A DNA stretch of 64,000 nt from the NCBI RefSeq assembly GCF_042477335.2, contig NC_091246.1, forward strand, positions 17,481,001 through 17,545,000, written 5' to 3'. The notes under the pieces are model-generated. The model did not search any database. It was not told where the DNA came from and saw nothing but the letters and a program-made list of their open reading frames with translations. This DNA comes from Ovis canadensis (Eukaryota > Chordata > Mammalia > Artiodactyla > Bovidae). Positions 35,367-46,855 of the stretch are shown one piece after another. How positions within the stretch are numbered: position 1 is the first letter of the stretch; each line of letters starts with the position of its first letter. Both the position numbers and the translations under genes were made by a program.

Positions 35367-35898
35367 CTTACTCGTTGGAAGGAAAGATAAGACTGCATAT
35401 TAAAAAGCAGAGACATTACTTTGTCAACAAAGGTCCGTCTAGTCAAGGCTATGGTTTTTCCAGTGGTCATGTATGGATGTGAGAGTTGGACTGTGAAGAA
35501 AGCTGAGTGCCGAAGAATTGATGCTTCTGAACCATGGTGTTGGAGAAGACTCTTGAGAGTCCCTTGGACTGCAAGGAGATCCAACAAGTCCATCCTAAAG
35601 GAGATCAGTCCTGGGTGTTCATTGGAAGGACTGATGCTGAAGCTGAAATGCCAATACTTTGGCCACCTGATGCAAAGAGTTGATTCATTGGAAAAGACCC
35701 TGATGCTGGGAGGGATTGGGGACAGAAGAAGAAGGGGACAACAGAGGATGAGATGGTGGATGGCATCACCAACTCAATGGACATGAGTTTGGGTAAACTC
35801 CGGGAGTTGGTGATGGACAGGGTGGCCTGGCATGCACGATTCATGGGGTTGCAAAGAGTTGGATACGACTGAGCAACTGAACTGACTGACTGACTGAC
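35367..35898 (+). mobile_element. BovB LINE 3' part, abutting a broken L1
   Basis: It reads KAMVFPVVMYGCESWTVKKA and [19 protein letters not shown] sequence to the GACTGACTGACTGAC tail at 35898. Minus-strand L1 starts at the next base, in the middle of L1 ORF2. Confidence 0.93.
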
Positions 35899-38240
35899 CA
35901 GGAACATGGAATATTTCTCCATCTGTTTATGTCTTTCTTTCATTAGTGTCTTATAATTTTCTGTGTATAGTTCTTTTGTCTCCTTAGGTAAGTTTATTCC
36001 TAGATATTTAATTCTTTTTGTTGCAGTGGTGAATGGGATTGATTACTTAATTTCGCTTTCTGATTTTTCATTGTTAGTATATAGAAATGCAAGTGATTTC
36101 TGTGTATTGATTTTGTATCCTGCAACTTTGCTAAATTCACTGATTAGCTCTAGTAATTTTCTGATACTATCTTTAGGACTTTCTATGTACAGTATCATGT
36201 CATCTGCAAACAGTGAGAGTTTTTTACTTCTCTTCCAGTGTGGATTCTTTTTCTTTTTTTTCTCTGATTGCTGTAGCGAGGACTTCCAGAACTGTGTTGA
36301 ATAATAGTGGTGAAAGTGTACACACTTGTCTTGTTCCTGATCTTAAGGGAAACACTTTCAGTTTTTCACCAATGAGAATAATGTTTGCTGTAGGCTTATC
36401 ATATATGGCCTTTACTACGTTGAGGTAGGTTCCTTCTATGCCCATTTTTTGAAGAGTTTTAATTATAAATGGGTGCTGAATTTTGTCAAAGGCTTTTTCT
36501 GCATCTATTGAGATGATCATATAGTTTTAATCTTTCAATCTGTTAATATGGTGTATTACATTTATTGATTTGCATATATTTAAGAACCCTTGCATTCCTG
36601 GAATAAACCCAACTTGATCATGGTGTATGAGCTTTTTGATGTGTTGCTGAATTCTGTTTGCTAAAATTTTGTTGACGATTTTGTCATCTATGCTTATCAG
36701 TGACAGTGGTCTGTGTTTTTTTTTTGTGTTGTCCTTTTCTGGTTTTGGTATCAGGGTGATGGTGGCCTTGTAGAATGAGTTTGGAAGTGTTCCTTCCTCT
36801 GAAATTTTTTGGAAGGAGTTTTAGAAGGATAGGCATTAGCTCTTCATTAAATGCTTGATAGAATTCTCCTGTGAAGCCATCTGGTTCTGAGCTTTTGTTT
36901 TTTGGGAGATTTTTTTATCACAGCTTCAATTTCAGTGCTTGTAATTGCATTGTTCATAATTTCTATTTCTCCCTGGTTCAGTCTTCCAAGACTGAATCTG
37001 TCCATTTCGTCCAGGTTATCCATTTTATTGCCATATAGTTGTTCATAATAGTCTCTTATAATCCTTTATATTTCTGCATTGTCTGTTGTAATCTCTCCTT
37101 TTTCATGTCTAGTTTTGTGGATTTGATTCCTCTTCTCTTGATGAGTCTGGCTAAACGTTTGTCAATTTTATCTTCTCAAAGAATCAGCTTTTAGTTTTAT
37201 TAATCTTCGCTATTCTTTCATTTCTTTTTCATTTATTTCTGCTCAGATCTTTATGATTTCTTTCCTTCTACTAATTTTTTTTGTTGTTGTTCTTCTTTTT
37301 ACAGTCATCTTAGCTGTAAAGTTAGGTTGTCTATTCAATGTTTTTCTCGTTTCTTGCGGTAGGATTGTATTGCTATCAACTTCCCTCTTGGGACTTCTTC
37401 CGCTGCATCCCATAGGTTTTGAGTTGTCTTGTTTCATTGTCATTTGTTTCTAGAAATTTTTTTATTTCCCTCTTGGTTTCTTCAGTAACCTGTTGGTTAT
37501 TTAGAAATGTGTTGTTTAATCTCCATGTGTTTGTGATTCTTACAGCTTTTTTTCTTGTAGTTGATATCTAGTATCATAGCACTGTGGTCAGAGAAGATGC
37601 TTGATACGATTTCAATTTTCTTATATTTACTGAGGTTTGATTTGTTACCCAAAAAGTGGTCTATCCTGGAGAATGTTCCATGTGCACTTGAGAAGATGTA
37701 TTATTCTGCATTTGGATGGAATGTCCTGACAATATCAATGAGATCCATCTCATCTAATGTATCATTTAAGACTTGTGTTTCTTATTAATTTTCTGTTTTG
37801 ATGACTGTCCTTTGGTGTGAGTGGGGTGTTAAAGTCTCCTACTATTATTGTGTTACTGTCAATTTCCCCTTTTATGTCTGTTAGTGTTTGTCTTATGTAT
37901 TGAGGTGCTCCTATGTTGGGTGCATAGATATTTACAATTGTTATGTCTTCCTCTTGGATTGATCCCTTGATTATTATGTAGTGTCCTTCCTTATCTCGTG
38001 TAATCTTTATTTTAAGGTCTATTTTGTCTGATATGAGGATTTCTATAGCATTCTTTTGCTTCCCATTTGCATGGAATATATTTTTCCATCCTCTCACTTT
38101 CAGTCTATATGTATCTTGAGTCTGAAGTGGGTTTCTTGTAGACAGCATATATATGGGTCTTGTTTTTGTATCCATTCGGCCACTCTGTGTCTTTTGGTTG
38201 GAGCATTTAGTCCATTTACATTTAAAGTAATCATTGATAT
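35899..38240 (-). pseudogene. L1 ORF2 (endonuclease and RT), broken
   Basis: It begins near 38240 at an ATG reading ITLNVNGLNAP. The endonuclease part includes IVNIYAPNIGAPQYI and GDFN (about 37860-37880). The RT part has [33 protein letters not shown] and the catalytic FADD (36210-36199). Several frameshifts and stops separate these parts, and the C-terminal third is missing. No activity is possible. Confidence 0.85.
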
Positions 38241-38329
38241 ATATGTTCCTATTGTCACTTTCTTAATTGTTTGGGGTTGATTTTGTAGATCCTTTTTCTT
38301 CTCTTGTATTTCTTGACTATTTAAGTCCC

Positions 38330-39193
38330 TTTAACATTTGTTGTAAAGCTGCTTTGTGGTACTGAATTCTCTTAACTTTTGCTTGTCTGAAAAGCTTTTT
38401 ATTTCTCCATCAGTTTTGAATGAGATCCTTGCCGGGTACAGTAATCTTGGTTGAAGATTTTTCCCTTTCAGTCCTTTAAATATATCCTGCCATTCCCTTC
38501 TGGCCTGCAGAGTTTCTGCTGAAAGATCAGCTATTAAGCATATGGGGTTTCCTTTGTATGTTACTCCCTTGCTGCTTTTAATATTTTTTCTTTGTATTTA
38601 GTCTTTGTTAGTTTGACTAGTTTGTGTCTTGTCGCATTTCTCCTTGGGTTTATCCTGTATTGGACTCTTTGTGCCCTCTTGGACTTGATTGACTATTTCC
38701 TTTTCCATATTGCAGAAATTTTCAACTATAATCTCTTCAAAAATTTTCTCATACACTTTCTTTTTCACTTCTTCTTCTGGGACCCCTATAATTCTAATGT
38801 TGGTGTGTTTGATATTGTCCTAGAGGTCTCTAAGAGTATCCTCAGTTCTTTTCATTCTTTTTACTTTATACTGCTTTTCAGAAGTTATTTCTACCAATTT
38901 ATCTTCCAGCTCACTGATTCATTCTTCTGCTTCAGATATTCTGCTATTAATTCCTTCTAGAGTATTTTTAATTTCAGTAATTGTGTTGTCTCTGTATGTT
39001 TATTCTTTAATTCTTCTAGGTCTTTGTTGATTAATTCTTGCATTTTCTCCATTTTGTTTTCAAGGTTTTTGATATTCCTTACTATCATTATTCTTAATTC
39101 TTTTTCAGGGAATTTGCCTATTTCCTCATTTATTTGGACTTTCGTATTTTTAGTTTGTTCCTTCATTTGTGTAGTATTTCTCTGACTTTTCAT
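38330..39193 (-). pseudogene. L1 ORF1 (RNA-binding protein), frameshifted
   Basis: The start MKSQRNTTQMKEQTKNTKVQ is at 39193, followed by the coiled-coil region (ENKMEKMQELINKDLEELKN). A one-base frameshift in the KHTETT... region ends the frame at 38957. Later ORF1 sequence continues in other frames to about 38330. Confidence 0.8.
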
Positions 39194-39699
39194 TATTTTT
39201 TTTAACTTATTGTGTTTGAGGTCTCCTTTCCTCAGCCTTCAAGATTGAATTCTTTCTTCCTTTTGGTTTCTGCCCTAAGGTTGGTCCAGTGGTTTGTGTA
39301 AGCTTCATACAGGGTGAGAGTTGTGCTGAGTTTCTGTTTGTTTTTCCTCTGATGGGCAAGGCTGAATGAGGTGGTAATTCTGTCTGCTGATTATTTGGTT
39401 TGTATTTTTGTTTTTGTTGTTTATATGAGGCATCCTGCACAGGTGCTACTGGTGGTTGGGTGATGCCAGGTCTTGTATTCAAGTGTTTCCTGTGTGTGAG
39501 TTCTCACTATTTGATACTCCCTAGGGCTAATTCTCTGGTAGTCTAGGGTCTTGGAGTCAGTGCTCTCACTCCAAAGGCTCAGGGCTTGATCTCTGGTCAG
39601 GAATGAAGATTCCAGAGGTGGTTTTTTTAATGGCATTAAGTGAGATTAAAACAAATATCCAAAAATGAGAAACCAAAGGTGAACCCCAGACAAATGACA

Positions 39700-40715
39700 G
39701 TTACAAAATCAGGCAAATAATAATAATGAAATATACACATATACATATCCACCCATGAGCAAAGTCAAAACAATCCAACAAAAATAAAGTACAATAGATT
39801 GACCCGGCAAACAAAGGAAATAAATAATCACATTTACCAGTTAAGAACAAAACTAAGTACAAAGTGGAAAACAAAACCAAAGAAGGGTACCAAGCAGGGA
39901 ATAAAGCAATGAAAACAAAAATAACAAATATGTTGAGAGGAAAGAAAAGAAAGAAAGAATAGATAAGGAAAGTTAAGTCGAGGTAGATGAAGAAGATTTA
40001 TATACAGTACAGTAACTGCAAGGGGAAAAGAACAGGAGGAAAGGCAAGCTAAGGAGTAAATGTAGAAAAAATATAATAGGTTTAAAATAATTAAAGGTTA
40101 AAAATATAAAAAAGAGAAAAGAAAAGAAGAAAAAACAGAAGAAAAAAGAAAAAAAGGAAAACACCACAGAACTGCAAAAGCCCAACATAGATGCAGAGGT
40201 TTAGAACAACAATAAAAAAATGTGACTGAATATACACATATACATATACACCCATAAGCAAAATCAAAACAGTCCAACAAAAATAAAGTACAATAGACTG
40301 ATCTGACAAACAAAGGAAACCAAAAATTATATCTACCAGAACAAAAGTAACTAAAGCACAAACTGGAAAACAAAACTAAAGCAAGGTGCCAATTGGGGAA
40401 GAAAGCAAAGAAAATAAAACTAACAAATATGTTGAGAGGAATGGAAAGAAAGAAAAGAAAGAAAGAATATATATGCAAAGTTAAATAGAGGTAGATAAAG
40501 AAGATTTATATATATTAAGGATTAACTGCAAGGGGGAAAGAACAGTAGGAAATGCAAACAAAGGAATAAATGTAGCAAAGTAATAATAGGTTTAAAAAAT
40601 TAAAATTTAAAAAAAAGAGAAAAGAAAAATAAAAAAGGAAAACTCCCCAGAATTGCAAAAGTCCAATGTAGAGGCAGATGTTTATAACAAAAGTAAAAAC
40701 TGTGACCAAGGAAAA
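39700..40715. repeat. About 490-bp tandem repeat in the L1 5' UTR
   Basis: The segment containing CACATATACATAT, then AACAAAAATAAAGTACAATA, occurs at 39731 and again at 40230 (offset 499). ACAAATATGTTGAGAGGA, GAAGATTTATATA and GCAAAAG(C/T)CCAA also recur. A third partial start lies at about 40680. There are two full copies plus a partial one, on the strand opposite to L1 transcription. Confidence 0.8.
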
Positions 40716-40784
40716 AAAGTAAAAAAAGAAAAGCTCAAAAGCTTAATTAGATTTCACAGTGCCAATAAAATCAACAACTACAAC

Positions 40785-40832
40785 GGGGGGGTAGGGGGGT
40801 GGGGGGGTGGGGGGGTGGGGGGGTGGGAGGGA
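40785..40832 (+). repeat. G-run repeat (potential G-quadruplex)
   Basis: Six runs of six or more G separated by T or TA (GGGGGGGTAGGGGGGTGGGG type), followed by GGGAGGGAG. The G strand is opposite to L1 transcription, so the L1 sense strand is C-rich here. It sits upstream of the tandem repeats in the L1 5' UTR. Confidence 0.85.
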
Positions 40833-42611
40833 GAAAAGGAAAAAACTCCAAAAGAATCAATAGAACAAGCCAAAACATAAGAATAAATGTTTTTCTTGAG
40901 TCACTGCTGTCAGAGTTCTTTCACTCGCTGGGAGTCACAGTCCACCTCACCTCCCTAGGATGCCCTCCAACACTGTGCTGATCTCTGGACCTGCTATGGG
41001 GGCTCTCAGATTCTAATCTGGTCCTACTCCTCTGTGTTTTGTCTCCAATGTCCACAGCTATCAGAACTAGTGTGTTTTCTTTTTGTGGGAGCTCTAAATG
41101 ACCTTTTATATATTCCATAGACACAGAGTCTGCCTAGTTATCATATGGATTTAATCTGCAGCTTGTACAGCTGGTGGGAAGGTTTTGGGTCTTCTTCTTT
41201 AGTCACAATGTCCCTGGGTTTCAATTGTGGTTTTATTTCCACCTCTGCGTGTGGGTTGTCCACTGGAGTTTGCTCCTGAGGCTGCCCTGAAGGACTTGGG
41301 TTTGCCCCTGTGAGGGCCAGGTGTGGAGGTGGTGCAGCTGCTTGGATTGCAGGGGTTCTGGTAGCACCAGGTACTTAGGGTAGTTGGCAGGTAGGGCAGC
41401 AGGAAATATAGTGCTTTAGAAAGGTATGGCAACCAGTATTGGCGAATACACTCCAGTATTCTTGCCCAGAGAATCCCTCTCCCTGACAGAGAAGCCTGGA
41501 AGGCCACACTCTATAGGGGTCTCAGTCAGACACTCCCAAAGCGACCCTAGGAACATAGATGCAAGACTTTTTTTGCCTGTGGCAGCTCTGCCCCAGTGAG
41601 AGTTGAGCATGAAGTTGGCACAACTGCTTGGCTTGCAGGGACCCTGGCTGTGCCAAGTGTGCAGGGACACAGACTGCCTCTACTGCAGGAGTTATGACCC
41701 TATCAGAGTCTTTTTTCGAGCCTCTTGTAGCTAGCGATCAGAAGGCCTCTTTGGCCAGTCTTTCTCTGTAGCTCTGCCCATTCAGGCACTTAGAGAGCTC
41801 TCTTGCCCAGGGTCCTCTATTATTTAGCGTGTCAGGCACATAGAGGGGGACCCCTGGCTGGGGTCCTACTCTGTAGTTTGGCATGTCAGGCACTTAAAGG
41901 GGCACCCTGGGTGAGGTCCTACTCTGTAGTTCAGTGCATCCGGAGTTTGATGGGCCAGCCTTTCTATTGTTCAGCTGCCAATGCTGGCGTGTTGGGGGAG
42001 AAAGGCTATGGTGATGGCTCCAGCCCCTATGCGTGACTGAGCACGGCCTTTAGCCTTGCTTCCACGGCCACCCGGCTTTCCTCCATAGGCATTTCCCACC
42101 ACAATCTCTTCCCTCACATCCCCTCAATCCATCTCTCCAGTCAACAGCAGCCCTCACCCTGGGATTGCTCCACAATCCCTATACTCCAGCTCCCAGCCGC
42201 TGTGCCTTCCAGGGGATCTATGTCCCTTTCCAGGGTATATATGGCTGTGGCGAGGACTGTCTGATTCTCACTCCATTTAGGCTGCCACAGATCAGCTGTT
42301 TCACTCTCAGCCTTAAATGTTTCTCCTCTGACTCAGACAATTGCCCTGATGGGATTGGACCCCTGCTTCAGTTCCCCCATTCGCCAAGGTCAGGTCCAAT
42401 CCTACTAACACTTCTGTTTTCCCCCCTACTTCCTTCGTCCTACCGAGTTTTGCACGGGTCTATATGTTCTTTACCGCTGGTCAGGTACTCCTGTCCACTC
42501 TCAGCTGGTGTTCTGCATGCACTTCTGTGTCTGAAGGTGTATTCCTGATGTTTCCATGGAGAGAGATGTACTCCATGTCCACCTACTCCTCTGCCATCTT
42601 GTTCTCCAGTT

Positions 42612-42696
42612 GAGCATATTTTTATGTCAGTCTCTAATTTCCTTTTTTCTGCTCCATTGATCTATGTGTCTATCCCTTTACCAATACCACTCTGCC
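42612..42696 (-). mobile_element. Old L1 fragment
   Basis: CTCCATTGATCTATGTGTCTATCCC... resembles mammalian L1 ORF2 in reverse. It is the target into which, or next to which, the young L1 inserted. Confidence 0.5.
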
Positions 42697-42975
42697 TTAG
42701 TTTGCTAGGGCTGCCTAACAAAGTGTGACAGACCAGGTGGCTTAAAATAGAAATTGATTTTCTCACAGTTCTGGAGGCTTAGATCAAGGTGTTGGCAGGA
42801 TTGGTTTCTTCTGAGGGCCTCTCTCCTTGGCTTGTAGATGGCCATCCTCTCCCTAAATCTTCACCTGATCTTCCCTCTGTGCTTGTCTGAATCCCAATCT
42901 TTTCTTATAAGGATACCATTCATATTGAATTAGGGTCCAACCATAAAACCTATCTCACCTTAATTTGAGAAGTAC
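42697..42975 (-). mobile_element. MLT1-type (MaLR) LTR remnant
   Basis: TTAGTTTGCTAGGGCTGCC, TTTTCTCACAGTTCTGGAGG and CTCCTTGGCTTGTAGATGGC are the reverse complement of an MLT1-like LTR 3' half. It is an old, noncoding retrovirus-like relic with no gene content. Confidence 0.65.
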
Positions 42976-43206
42976 TGTACTGGTGGCAAGATTACTATTC
43001 TACTAGATTGCTTATGAATGTTAATGGCTATTATTTCTACTACAAGCTTTAAAAATAAACACAAAATATCTCAAGTGATTAGAAAAATTTTATTCATCAT
43101 CCCAAACAGGATTATATATTACAAATTCTGATCAAAATAATATTAAAGGTGTTTTCAGTAGTACCACAAACTATCTGTACCTGAAGATAAAGTCAAATAG
43201 TAAACT
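42976..43206. other. Intergenic spacer
   Basis: AT-rich, no gene. It holds TTTATT at 43089-43094 (AATAAA on the minus strand), a possible distal FKTN polyadenylation signal. Confidence 0.3.
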
Positions 43207-43318
43207 AAATGGCAACCCATGCCAGTATTCTTGCCTGGAGAATCCCATGGACAGAAGAGCCTGGCAGGCTACAGTCCATGGGGTCACAAAGTGTTGGGCA
43301 CGACTTAGCAACTAAACA
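43207..43318 (+). mobile_element. Bov-tA SINE, 3' half
   Basis: ATGGCAACCCATGCCAGTAT to CGACTTAGCAACTAAAC. The tRNA-like head is missing. Confidence 0.88.
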
Positions 43319-44697
43319 AAGTATACACTGAAATTTACTCACATTTAAAATATCACTGTTTAGAAAAATTAACATTTTTCTGGTTATGATGTAAGACACA
43401 CAAATAGCTACTTTGATTTTTATTTAACAAACACATGAACCATTCCCCATGCTCCGAATGAGTCATCATGAGTCTATAAAATCTTGTAATTTTTTTAATG
43501 GTACTTGAGACAGTTTACATTGTTTTATAGAACAAAATACAATACTTCTAATTCTCCTCATACTGCCTTTCAACTCTACGGTGAGAGCTGTGCATAAAAA
43601 CATAGCAGCTTGGGTAGCTCATGGGTTGCAACATAATCTCCGCATTGGGTTGGGCTGGGGGATGGCAAGGAAGGCATTCTAAGATATAAGTTCTGAGAAT
43701 AAAGAAACAGAGATTTCCCTCAAGAAAATTTATACTTGTCTCCTTTATAAGCACAGGTCCCATACAAAAAGTATTATCACTGAATTGCTCTGTCTGACTT
43801 ATAAGCTATAATTAAGATTCCAGTCTGATGTGGAGCAGCTTAAAATAGCATCACACACCCTGTTGATTCTTGCCTAGTTGAAACAGAAACATAAATTTGA
43901 GGGAAGAAGGTGGAAATGATTATTATCAATTCCCCTTTAATAATACTAATATAGGTATCCATGGGCACAGAAAATTAAGTAAAGTAAGTATTCCAAATTC
44001 TCTCCCTCTCCAAATCGCTTATGCCTGATTTTGGCTGGGCAGAGATTTACTAATAAGGAGGTGAGGGTTTACTTCCAGGAAAAGCTATAATAGTGAGACA
44101 GAAGTTCAGGGCAGAGCAAGCACCAAATATAGGGCAGTACAGATAGTGACCTGCTTGGGACCTAGGAACTAGGTAGCATGTGGAGTAGCAGAAGGAGAGC
44201 CTAGAAGACAAGCGCTTGACCAGTAAAGTGAAAAGACCTGCTCAATTTAGAGAAGGGAGCACCACGGTACTATCTCTGAATTCATAAACCATACAATTCA
44301 ATGCCTTGTTATAATGAAACATCCTTTTTTTCCTAAGCAAATTTAGTCATGCAATCTTCTGAGTAGGGACTGTGTCCTACCCCAGTGTCTCCCATCCCAT
44401 TTGAAGAATAATTAGAAAAGGATTTGGAAGTAAGAAACAGAACATTTCTTGAGTATTTACCTAATTCTAGGTTGATACTAGGTACACTTCATTTAAACCT
44501 AACTTTAAAAAGTCAGAAATATCCATCATTTCACCAATTCACTCATATGGAAACTGAAGCTATGAGGTTCCCTACCATAAATCCCACATAATGAAGCTGG
44601 GACTCAAACGCCCGCATAATTTAAAACTTTGTGCCCTTTTATGCTAACATGCCACTTTCCGTTAAGTGACATGTCAGAGGTGACTACCCTCGGTTGC

Positions 44698-45685
44698 AGG
44701 TCAGGAAGCAACAGTTAGAAGTGAACATGGACCAACAGACTGGTCCCAAATAGGAAAAGGAGTACATCAAGGCTGTATATTGTCACCCTGCTTATTTAAC
44801 TTATATGCAGAGTACATCATGAGAAACGCTAGGCTGGAGGAAGCACAAGCTGGAATCAAGATTGCCGGGAGAAATATCAATAACCTCAGATATGCAGATG
44901 ACACCACCTTTATGGCAGAAAGTGAAGAAGAACTAAAGAGCCTCTTGATGAAAGTGAAAGAGGAGAGTGAAAAAGTTGGCTTAAAGCTCAACATTCAGAA
45001 AACGAAGATCATGGCATCTGGGTCCCATCACTTCATGGGAAATAGATGGGGAAACAGTGGAAACAGTGTCAGAATTTATTTTGGGGGGCTCCAGAATCAC
45101 TGCAGATGGTGACTGCAGCCATGAAATTAAAAGACGCTTACTCCTTGGAAGGAAAGTTATAATCAACCTAGACAGCATATTAAAAAGCAGAGACATTACT
45201 TTGTCAACAAAGGTCCGTCTAGTCAAGGCTATGGTTTTCCCAGTGGTCATGTATGGATGTGAGAGTTGGACTGTGAAGAAAGCTGAGCACCGAAGAATTG
45301 ATGCTTTTGAACTGTGGAGTTAGAGAAGACTCTCAAGAGTCCCTTGGACTGCAAGGAGATCCAACCAGTCCATTCTAAAGGAGATCAGTCCTGGGTGTTC
45401 ATTGGAAGGACTGATGTTGAAGCTGAAACTCCAATACTTTGGCCACCTGATGCTGTCTCATTAGAAAAGACCCTGATGCTGGTAAAGACTGAGGGCAGGA
45501 GAAGGACATGACAGAGAATGAGGTAGTTGGATGGCATCACCGACTCAATGGACATGGGTTTGGGTGGACTCCGGGAGTTGGTGATGGACTCCGGGAGTTG
45601 GTGATGGACAGGGAGGCCTGGCATGCTACAGTTTATGGGGTCACAAAGAGTTGGACACGACTGAGCAACTGAATTGAACTGAGCC
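44698..45685 (+). mobile_element. BovB LINE, RT to 3' end, antisense to FKTN
   Basis: It reads YIMRNARLEEAQAGIKIAGR, LRYADDTTFM (YADD intact), SEKVGLKLNIQKTKIMASG and the C-terminal part to the GAACTGAGC end. Frameshifts at about 45015 and 45320 break it. An internal 20-bp unit GACTCCGGGAGTTGGTGATG is duplicated in tandem at 45569-45608. Confidence 0.93.
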
Positions 45686-46576
45686 TGGGTCTTAGTGACA
45701 GAGGAAGAGGAGGAAGAAAGAGAAATAGCTGCTGGGACATTTCTTCAGAGAAATCCTCTTGACTGATCAAAAACTAGAATTTTTCCGAGGCTTTAAAGCT
45801 GTTACAAATTATGACTATGTGTTAGAAGATGGGAATGTGGCACTTTCTCTGACCAGGTTTTGAGGGAGAAATGTCCCCTGAGGATTTATAACATGGAGAA
45901 CAAAAGAACTGTTCAGTTTCCAGAAGATGGAACTAGGGACTTACAGACATTGGCAGCCTTAGCCTTGTGACAGTGGGTGAGAGTTTACTGGAGTGTGCGA
46001 ACTCACTTCAAGTGTGTTTCCTAGATACAGCTCTGGTCCCAATCTATAAACCCCTGCTTTCCTATGTAATTTCTTGCTGTCCTATGTGCCATTTGAAGTT
46101 TTATAGCCTAAAAGGCTAGAATCCATGGTTTAGGGTCACAAAGAAAAAAGAAATGAGCACAGTCTATTCTCAATTACTTGCATCCATAAGAGAGTATCAA
46201 TAAAGAGTAAGAGAAAGGAGTCTGCAGAAATTGGCACTTCGTGGACTGTTGCTAATGGTTTCCTAGAGAAATGGAAGGTACAAGTAGAAATGGGATACAT
46301 CTTGAGCCTAAGGGAATCAGATGCTCCTGGATATTAAGAATATCATGACCAAAGGCTAATGCCTCTAAACATGAACTATTTCACCGTTTGGAGATAAGGT
46401 ATGTTTTAGATAAAGTTATGAAGACAGTGTAAGCATTCTGGACAAGAAAGAAACACTTCCCTTTATCACCTCAGGCTCTCAATCTGAGCAGAAAGATATT
46501 AAGTGGGGAATGGCAAAAACATCCTGTAAACTTCTCGGTCAAGCATGTTAAGCAGGCATAAAGATTCTGTGCTGTG

Positions 46577-46855
46577 GGACTTCCCTGGTGGTCCAGTGGT
46601 TAAGACTTGGTGCTTCCTGTGCAAGGGGTACAGATTTGATCCCTGGTTGGGGAACAAAGGTCCCACATGCTGAATGTAAGTGCTAGTCATTCATGTCTGA
46701 CTCCTTGCGATCCCATGGACTGTAGCTTGCCAGGCTCCTCTGTCCATGGATTTCTCCAAGCAAAAATAGTGGAGTAGGGTAGCCATTCCCTTCTCCAGCG
46801 GATCTTCCTGACACAACCAAAAAAAATTTTTTAATTAAAAAAAAAAAAAAAGACG
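46577..46855 (+). mobile_element. CHR-type SINE split by a Bov-tA fragment
   Basis: The CHR head is 46577-46674 (GACTTCCCTGGTGGTCCAGT to GTCCCACATGCTG) and its A-rich tail is 46817-46855. The middle is occupied by the Bov-tA piece described separately. Confidence 0.83.
46675..46816 (-). mobile_element. Bov-tA SINE fragment inside CHR SINE
   Basis: A reverse-orientation piece from AGTCATTCATGTCTGACTCC to CCAGCGGATCTTCCTGACA. The tRNA-like head is missing. Confidence 0.83.

Larger units (their letters stand above)
35899..42611 (-). mobile_element. L1 LINE, 5'-complete but lacking its 3' end
   Basis: A minus-strand ruminant L1 of about 6.7 kb. Reading right to left it has the 5' UTR (42611 to about 39200, starting near CTCCATGTCCACCTACTCC), ORF1 (about 39193-38330), ORF2 endonuclease and ORF2 reverse transcriptase. 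It stops at 35899 in ORF2 just after the RT domain. The rest of ORF2, the 3' UTR and poly(A) are missing. Normal L1 copies lose the 5' end, so this one was shortened later. Confidence 0.93.

Noticed and set aside
40098..40478. Hydrophobic, Phe-rich minus-strand frame suggesting a membrane protein
   Set aside because: It is an artefact of the A/T-rich L1 5' UTR; there is no family similarity.
40785..40832. G-rich repeat considered as an interstitial telomere
   Set aside because: The unit is GGGGGGT-like and not TTAGGG.
42697..42975. LTR-like sequence considered as a retroviral provirus
   Set aside because: Only half of an old MLT1-type LTR is present; no internal genes are found nearby.
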